Notes under the pieces: generated by a model | Seen by the model: the letters and a program-made list of their open reading frames with translations, nothing else | Told to the model about the DNA's origin: nothing | The model's database searches: none | Shown here: positions 58,590-64,000 of the stretch, one piece after another | Position numbering within the stretch: position 1 is the first letter of the stretch | How the letters are laid out: the number at the start of each line of letters is the position of its first letter | Translations under genes and position numbers: made by a program | Assembly (NCBI GenBank): GCA_010015655.1 | Contig: ML976662.1 | Coordinates: 1,300,818-1,364,817 of the forward strand | Reading direction: 5' to 3' | Origin: Bimuria novae-zelandiae CBS 107.79 | Lineage: Eukaryota > Ascomycota > Dothideomycetes > Pleosporales > Didymosphaeriaceae | Length of the DNA stretch: 64,000 nucleotides

Positions 58590-59000
58590 GGTGCGAGTTA
58601 TAATAGTTTATAAGTATTAATAGCGGCAGTATCCTTTAGATCCTCCTTTCCTTTCTCCAAGGCTTCTATCGCATTGGCCACACGAAGATCGTGCTAAGCA
58701 TAGTTATGCTCCTCCTCTTTAGCCTTAGCTAACTCACGCTTAAGACGCGCAGTCTCTAGAGCAGCGAGAGCTTAACGCTCTTTTACTTTAAGAAGCTTTA
58801 GACGCTTCTTACGCTTCTTTCTCTAAACACGTTCCTAGTCCTTTTTAGGAACCCACAGGCCACAGAGAAGGTAGACCAAGATATAATTAACACACTCCCT
58901 AAAGGTAGCATCTATAGAGTAACGTAGCTTTATCTTTTAATAACGTTTATAACTAAATACTATTTTTAGACCTTAAGATTATATTTTATTTATATAAGCA
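58590..59000 (-). pseudogene. Antisense reading frame of gypsy family 3 copy B
   Basis: On the strand opposite to gag-pol one frame runs from about 59000 to 58590 with only a few RIP-type stops. It shows a hydrophobic/Cys part (FRECVNYILVYLLCGLWVPKKD), a Lys/Arg-rich block (RKKRKKRLKLLKVKER), a coiled-coil-prone Glu/Lys/Ala part (LKRELAKAKEEEHNYA) and the end LAPLGANL. Copy A preserves the same frame at 51000-51310. No domain is recognised. The start codon is unclear. Confidence 0.6.
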
Positions 59001-59188
59001 CGGTAAGTTGCGACGAGAGAATAAGAAGCTCTTAGTATAGTTAGTAAAATAAAAGAAATTTAGAAAAGGATATAACTTACCTTAAAAAGTAAGGACGCGT
59101 GCCTTTATAAAAATTAAAACTTATATTCTAATAGTATAGTAATATAATAAAATAAGGTATTAGGATAATAGTCTTAAAGAGGAAATAG

Positions 59189-59686
59189 TTTTATAATTAT
59201 TAATCCTATAAAAATAAGAAAACTAGATAATTACGCTAAGAAAGTTGTTATTAGTAAAATAATTACGCTAAAGGAATACATAGAAGCGCAGGATAGCTTA
59301 GGTTAGTAATTACGTAACGTAGTTCTGTATAAGCGAAAGTCTCTAGGGACTACTATAGTCTTAGGGACTATAGAGCCTTAGCAGAACTATAATAGCGATC
59401 CTAATAATAACAAGAACTCGGATAAATAGTATGTAGTCTAATAATTTCTCTATGCTTTTCCTATTCCTCGTAGTTAACTTAATATACTACGAGTATATTT
59501 CTTATAATTGATTAGTAAATCTCGTAGTTAGTTATTCTATTATTTATTATAGAATTAGATTATTTGTAAATCCTAACGTTATTGTTATAAGCTCTTAACT
59601 ACTAAATATATCCGTAAGGCATATTACTCTTAATCTATCCTCCCTTACTCCGGAACAGGCTTAGGTACGGAAAATCACTTATAACA
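59189..59686 (+). repeat. 3' LTR of gypsy family 3 copy B
   Basis: This aligns with 52006-53023 minus its insertions. It ends CTTATAACA at 59686, and its left end is mutated (TTTTATAATTA). Confidence 0.75.
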
Positions 59687-59853
59687 TATACCTACCTAAT
59701 TAAATACTATTTAAAGTCCTTAATTAGCGCACGCTATATAAAGTTATCTAAAATAAAAAGCCTATAGTAAGCTATCTTTAACTAATTAATTATCGCATAT
59801 ACGTTCTTAATAAATATTTACTATATAGAGTAAAAATAGCCTCGCGTGTTCTA
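59687..59853. repeat. Short degraded spacer
   Basis: AT-rich mutated sequence between the family 3 LTR and pogo-like element 4. It may belong to the copia relic that continues at 61996. Confidence 0.35.
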
Positions 59854-61993
59854 GTGCGTCGAACCACTAATTAAGTTAGTTCGCTTATTAAGTCACTCCT
59901 TACTAACTTCGGATAATCACACCCTCGGCTTGCACCCCTTATAACTCAACTAATATAGCTTTAATTAATAAAGTAATTAAAGAAATTAAATCACTAGAAC
60001 CAGGCAAAAAGGTCTTATAAAAAAATCGTAAAAAGATTTGGTATTGCGTACAAGATGCTAAGGCGGTAATACTAAGGGATTTTTTTATTAGTTTAAGAGT
60101 TTAGACTCTAACGCCGAAATCTTAACCTATAATATAAGGTAGAGTTTATAAAGTATATTAAAGATCTTACAGCTTATTATCTATAATCTATAACAGAGAT
60201 AGTACAGAATTTCGCTTCTTTAATAGCTAAATAATCCGTAAGTAAGAACTGGGTTACCTAATTCCTAAACTAAAATAAGATAACTATTAAGACTTACTAG
60301 ACTACTTAAGTAGACCGTAAACGCTACTAAGCTAATTTAAAAAATAAATATTAACTATTCTTTTAACTCCTGCTTAAAATGATTAAGGAATACAAGATAC
60401 AACCGCGGAAACACATATAATATAGATAAGAAGGGGTTTCTTATTAAGGTGATAGGAAGAAGTATAAGGATCTTTAGTAAGGCTATATAGAATAGTAAGG
60501 AAGTAAGTAAAGCTCTTTAAAACATGAATTAAGAGTAAATATTATTATTAGCTTGTATTTATAGTAATAGATTAGCTCTCCCACCCGGGCTTCTCTTTAC
60601 CTCTACCAACTTAAGTCTTTAATTAACGTGGGTAGAAGGTATTAGGATTAGAAAGCACGACGCCTTTATTAGTTTATTTCTAAATAAATAGAGTAATAAT
60701 AATATAGGCCTTGTCAAGCTTAAATAGGTGTTTAATTATTCTATAAAAATTAAGCTTAAAAGGATTAACACGCGTAGAGGCTATTAATTCTTAATAGCTA
60801 TAAGTCTTACGTTACTATAGAATTCCTTAACTACTATAACTAGAATTAAATTCTTGTTCTACTATTTCCTCCTTATTTAACTCACACGCTTTAACTACTA
60901 AATATAGTAATATTTAAGCCTCTCTTAATAGACTACTCCAACGCGCTTATAAAACACCTATATAACGCTTGAGGCCTAATTATAATTACTAAAGGAGACT
61001 TCTTCCCTTTATTATAAGTGGCCTAAACTAACTTCTCTAAAGAAATTCTTATTCTTACGTTATTTAGAGCGACTAGTATATAGCTTACTAACAAAGAGGT
61101 TATAATTAAAAGATTTATTAAATTAACACTGGGAGTTAAAGGATTACGAGAGATCTCTACTTTAGTACTTAGTAAATAGAAATAGCTTAAAATTAAAAGT
61201 CTTGTACAATCTTAAGTTAAAGATTAGAGTAGTAAAAAAGTTTAGATAACTTAACGTTTACTCTACTATATCTCTATTTAAAATAACCTCCTCCACATAA
61301 AATAAAAGGCCTATAACAGGCTGTTTTATCTTTAAAGAAATATAAGAAGAAGGGTAAGACTCTTAACTTTTAATAATATTAGGAGCACTATAGTAAAGTA
61401 GTGTTCTAGTTACTAAAGAAGATAAGAGAGTCTTAGTTCCGTAAGAGGGATACAAAATAATAATAAAAAAAGAGTAAAAACTTAAGAAAGCTTATACTAA
61501 GGTAGAGAAGGCTTAATAGGAGGTTCCTAAGCTTTAAGAGAAAGAAGAAAAAGAAAGGTTAAAAATAAAATAAAAAGGAGATGGAAAGAATTAAGGCTAA
61601 AAAATAGGCTACTTAGGAACGTATGAAATAAGAAAAATAAAATACCTAAAAGTCTATATAAACTTCCTAAACATAAAAGAGGAAGGCTTAAAAGCCTATT
61701 ATAAAGCATATATAGAAAAAACAGAAGTGTGGAGTTAATATAGAGGATAGGGGGGTTGCCCAGGCACGTAATCCTTTACCCAAGAAAATAACCTAAGTTA
61801 CCTAGAATATTAAAGTTCTATAAAAGTTTAAACAGTATATCTTTTTTTATAGTAGCTTGTTTAGTATCTTTATAAATTATTAGAATAATTAAGCTATCCT
61901 AGGTGATTCAGAATCTTAATATTGTAGTGAGAGAGATTTTAATAAGGTAACCTAATAAGCGAACTAACTAAACTAGTGTGCCGATACACCAAT
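59854..61993 (+). mobile_element. Pogo-like TIR transposon 4
   Basis: Inverted termini of about 45-50 bp share AGTTAGTTCGCTTATTA and are flanked by TA (59852-59853 and 61994-61995). The element is 2140 bp and heavily RIP-mutated. The transposase is on the plus strand. Confidence 0.8.
59954..61740 (+). pseudogene. Pogo-like transposase of element 4, broken
   Basis: The frame resembles elements 1 and 3 (ALINKVIKEIKSLEPGKK), but the presumed ATG reads ATA at 59954. The helix-turn-helix, DDE and Lys/Glu-rich C-terminal regions can be traced with dozens of stops. The C-terminal 300 bp are purine-rich. No function remains. Confidence 0.72.
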
Positions 61994-61995
61994 TA

Positions 61996-63597
61996 GCCAT
62001 CTCGTAGGCTATAATAGTAATAATATCTTTAAATTTAATTATTAATAAAGGATTAAATTATCCGTACGCGAGACGTGTTATTTAATATATTTACCTTTTA
62101 TAAAGATTAAGACAGTCATGTAAATAACTTAGTAATTAAGGAGGTTATTAGGTTACTTCAAGTCCTAGAGTTATATAAGGATAATAAAGTCACTATAATA
62201 AAGCCACCTCTACACTAATAGCAATACTAGCGCCTGCTATACAACCTATTAAGTAGTTATTAATAGAGAGTGAAGGTTTTAATACTAATAAAGGACTAAT
62301 CTCTTAATATTACTTCCCTTTTAATAACTTTATAGATACATTAAAACCTATTAATTACATAGTAAGCTATCTTATAGGGCGCTACTACACTTAAAACTTT
62401 CGTCTTACGTCCTTATAGTAAGAGGTTACTAATTAATTAGCTAATAAAATTAACGCCTATATACCTTGTTAACATAATAATAACGCTTTATAACATTAAA
62501 ATTTAATATCTTATAAAATAACGTACTTATAATAAAGCGCGTTTAAAAACTAATAAAAGTAAATAATCTATAGGCTTATATAATTTAGCTAAGAGCTTAC
62601 AACGTTACTTACTACCTACACACCTTCGCTATAATAATAAATACTAGTAACATAAAGGTAAATAACTTTTAAATTTATTAAAGCAAGCTATTGCCTGCCT
62701 TAAAGTATATTAGTTAGCTAAAGACATATTTATATAGCGCTAAGTTTATAAAGGCCGCTAAGCGTAAGTATTAAAAAGTCTAGAGTAAAGACTACTTTTA
62801 TAAGACCTTAGTAATATATTAAACCGCGCAGGCTAAAGGTATTAAGATAAATATACTTATATAGGTATTTATACATAAGGTTAATAAAGATAGCTATTAT
62901 TATAAATATAAAGCTTAACTTATCGCACGCGAAGACTTATCGGAGTAGTTTAATGATACTTATACTACTACTTGTATTACTTATATCTTTTAAGTAGTTA
63001 TTATAAATACTAACTACTTTAGTTTAGAGCTAAAGTAATATAACGTACATAAGGATTTTTTTAATTTTATACGTAATTAAAAACTATATGCTAAGACACT
63101 AAGTATTTTTAAAACAGCAAATAGTGACCTTCTAAAGGTGTTTTACGTTATGTATAGCTCAAAGGACGCGCCACTTTTATAGTATAACATATTTAAAGTA
63201 ATAGTTAAGCTACTAGAACTTAAGCGCATTAAAGACTTCTTATACTTATATATTAATAATTAGCTTATCCTATTTATTTACGTTAATAGTACTATTATAG
63301 CGTATTATCCGATAAATGCTCATCTATATTAAGACTTTAAAAATAAGCTATAGGATCAATTTAGACTTAAGATAATAAGAGACCTAACCTGGTTCCTAGG
63401 TATCTAAGTCGTCCAAAATCGCCAGAAAAGAAGATCTAGCTTATTTAAGATATATATATTAATAAAGTTTATAAGAAGTATAGTATATAGCTAGCAGGTT
63501 ATAAAAGATATAACTTTTTACTTAACGTTAACTATCTTAATAAGTTAATTAAGGAGACTAATACTTAACGTACTAAGCTATATTAAGAGCTTATTAG
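61996..63597 (+). mobile_element. Ty1/copia relic, truncated
   Basis: Plus-strand traces around 63050-63440 match copia reverse transcriptase (DFLYLYINNQL.LFIYVN, then LTWFLGI). Traces ending TKLYQELI near 63585 correspond to the RT C-terminal region. The copy is heavily RIP-mutated and is cut at 63598 by an inverted family 1 LTR. Its LTRs are not seen. Confidence 0.72.
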
Positions 63598-63994
63598 TGT
63601 TAAGCCCTTCGGGGTAGCTGGTCATAAAGGAGACTAGGGTTAGTTCTTAGGCAGGAGTACGGTAAGGTAAAGAAAAGGTATTAACTATATAAGCAAGTTA
63701 ATAAGTTATTAGTATTAAAGGTAGGGTATGTTATAATTAAATTTACGAGAGCCTAAGTCGAATTTAAATAATAAATTAGTAAATAGGTTAAACACGATAG
63801 TAGAGGTTTATTATTACGTTCTTATATATAAGTCTTAGGCTGCTCGTTGGCGAGCGCTCTCTCTAGAGAGTAGTTACATGACTCCGTAAGCGCTAATAAC
63901 GCGGTAAGCGAAGATAAGGCTGTCTCTACGTATACGCGCTGTGACTAAGTATAAAATAGTTTACTATCTTTATATTAGATTATAGATCTTAATA
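63598..63994 (-). repeat. Inverted LTR of gypsy family 1 at the window edge
   Basis: A 397-bp segment starting TGTTAAGCCC and ending GATCTTAATA is the reverse complement of the family 1 LTR. Flanking 5-mers ATTAG and TTACC do not match, so the element probably continues beyond the window. Confidence 0.85.
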
Positions 63995-64000
63995 TTACCT

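Larger units (their letters stand above)
52006..59686 (+). mobile_element. Ty3/gypsy LTR retrotransposon, family 3 copy B
   Basis: LTRs at 52006-53023 (about 520 bp after removing two small insertions) and 59189-59686 (498 bp) share the ends TGTTATAA...TTATAACA, with the left end of the 3' LTR mutated. Gag-pol lies on the plus strand and an antisense frame precedes the 3' LTR. Flanking 5-mers AGGGA and TATAC do not match, so this may be a recombined element. Confidence 0.82.
26000..64000. repeat. AT-rich, RIP-mutated transposon compartment
   Basis: From here to the window end the sequence is rich in TA dinucleotides. Every recognisable transposon frame is interrupted by many TAA/TAG codons at places where homologous proteins have Gln or Trp. 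This is the pattern left by repeat-induced point mutation. No intact host gene was recognised. RIP indices were not computed. Confidence 0.9.

Noticed and set aside
61527..61709. Leu/Phe-rich 60-codon minus-strand frame resembling a membrane peptide
   Set aside because: It is the complement of the purine-rich C-terminal part of the pogo-like element 4 transposase.

Overview
The window reads as nuclear DNA of a filamentous ascomycete, most likely a Dothideomycete of the Pleosporales. Supporting points are short 47-126 bp GT-AG introns, compact spliced genes, and a compartment of transposons mutated by RIP (repeat-induced point mutation; C to T, mostly CpA to TpA). A Fot1/pogo transposon of 1862 bp at 26469-28330 recalls Molly of Parastagonospora nodorum. 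That comparison is from memory and suggests the genus without proving it.

Positions 1-26000 are GC-balanced and hold eight intact genes and one broken gene. In order they are: a pyruvate-decarboxylase-family enzyme (-), a Ser/Thr-rich single-pass cell-surface protein (+), a TMEM135-like multi-pass membrane protein (-), a bHLH transcription factor (+), an intronless ferric/NADPH-oxidase-type reductase (+), a secreted SGNH/CE2-like esterase (-), a BLOC-1 CNL1-like subunit (+), a secreted subtilase (-), and an epoxide-hydrolase-like gene with one in-frame TAG (-). These are unrelated housekeeping, surface and secreted functions. They do not form a gene cluster.

Positions 26000-64000 are AT-rich, gene-free and dense in TAA/TAG stops. 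I resolved them as nested mobile elements: a Molly-like TIR element; a complete Ty3/gypsy element (28746-35560, 398-bp LTRs, target duplication ATACC); a second gypsy (36088-50476, 269-bp LTRs, target duplication TCCTA) carrying three pogo-like transposons, a 266-bp MITE-like element and a 906-bp non-LTR-like insertion; a third gypsy family in two copies (35846-52005 on -, broken; 52006-59686 on +); a fourth pogo-like element (59854-61993); a copia relic; and another LTR of the first gypsy family at the right edge. Three small LTR-like insertions (172, 307 and 184 bp) escaped RIP. A 680-base run of N lies inside one pogo element.

The most interesting signals are in this compartment. Two closely related pogo elements share a terminal framework but carry different duplicated core motifs, and their transposases diverge mainly in the N-terminal helix-turn-helix. 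Two gypsy families each carry a reading frame on the opposite strand between integrase and 3' LTR. The epoxide hydrolase next to the boundary has a single stop of the kind RIP produces.
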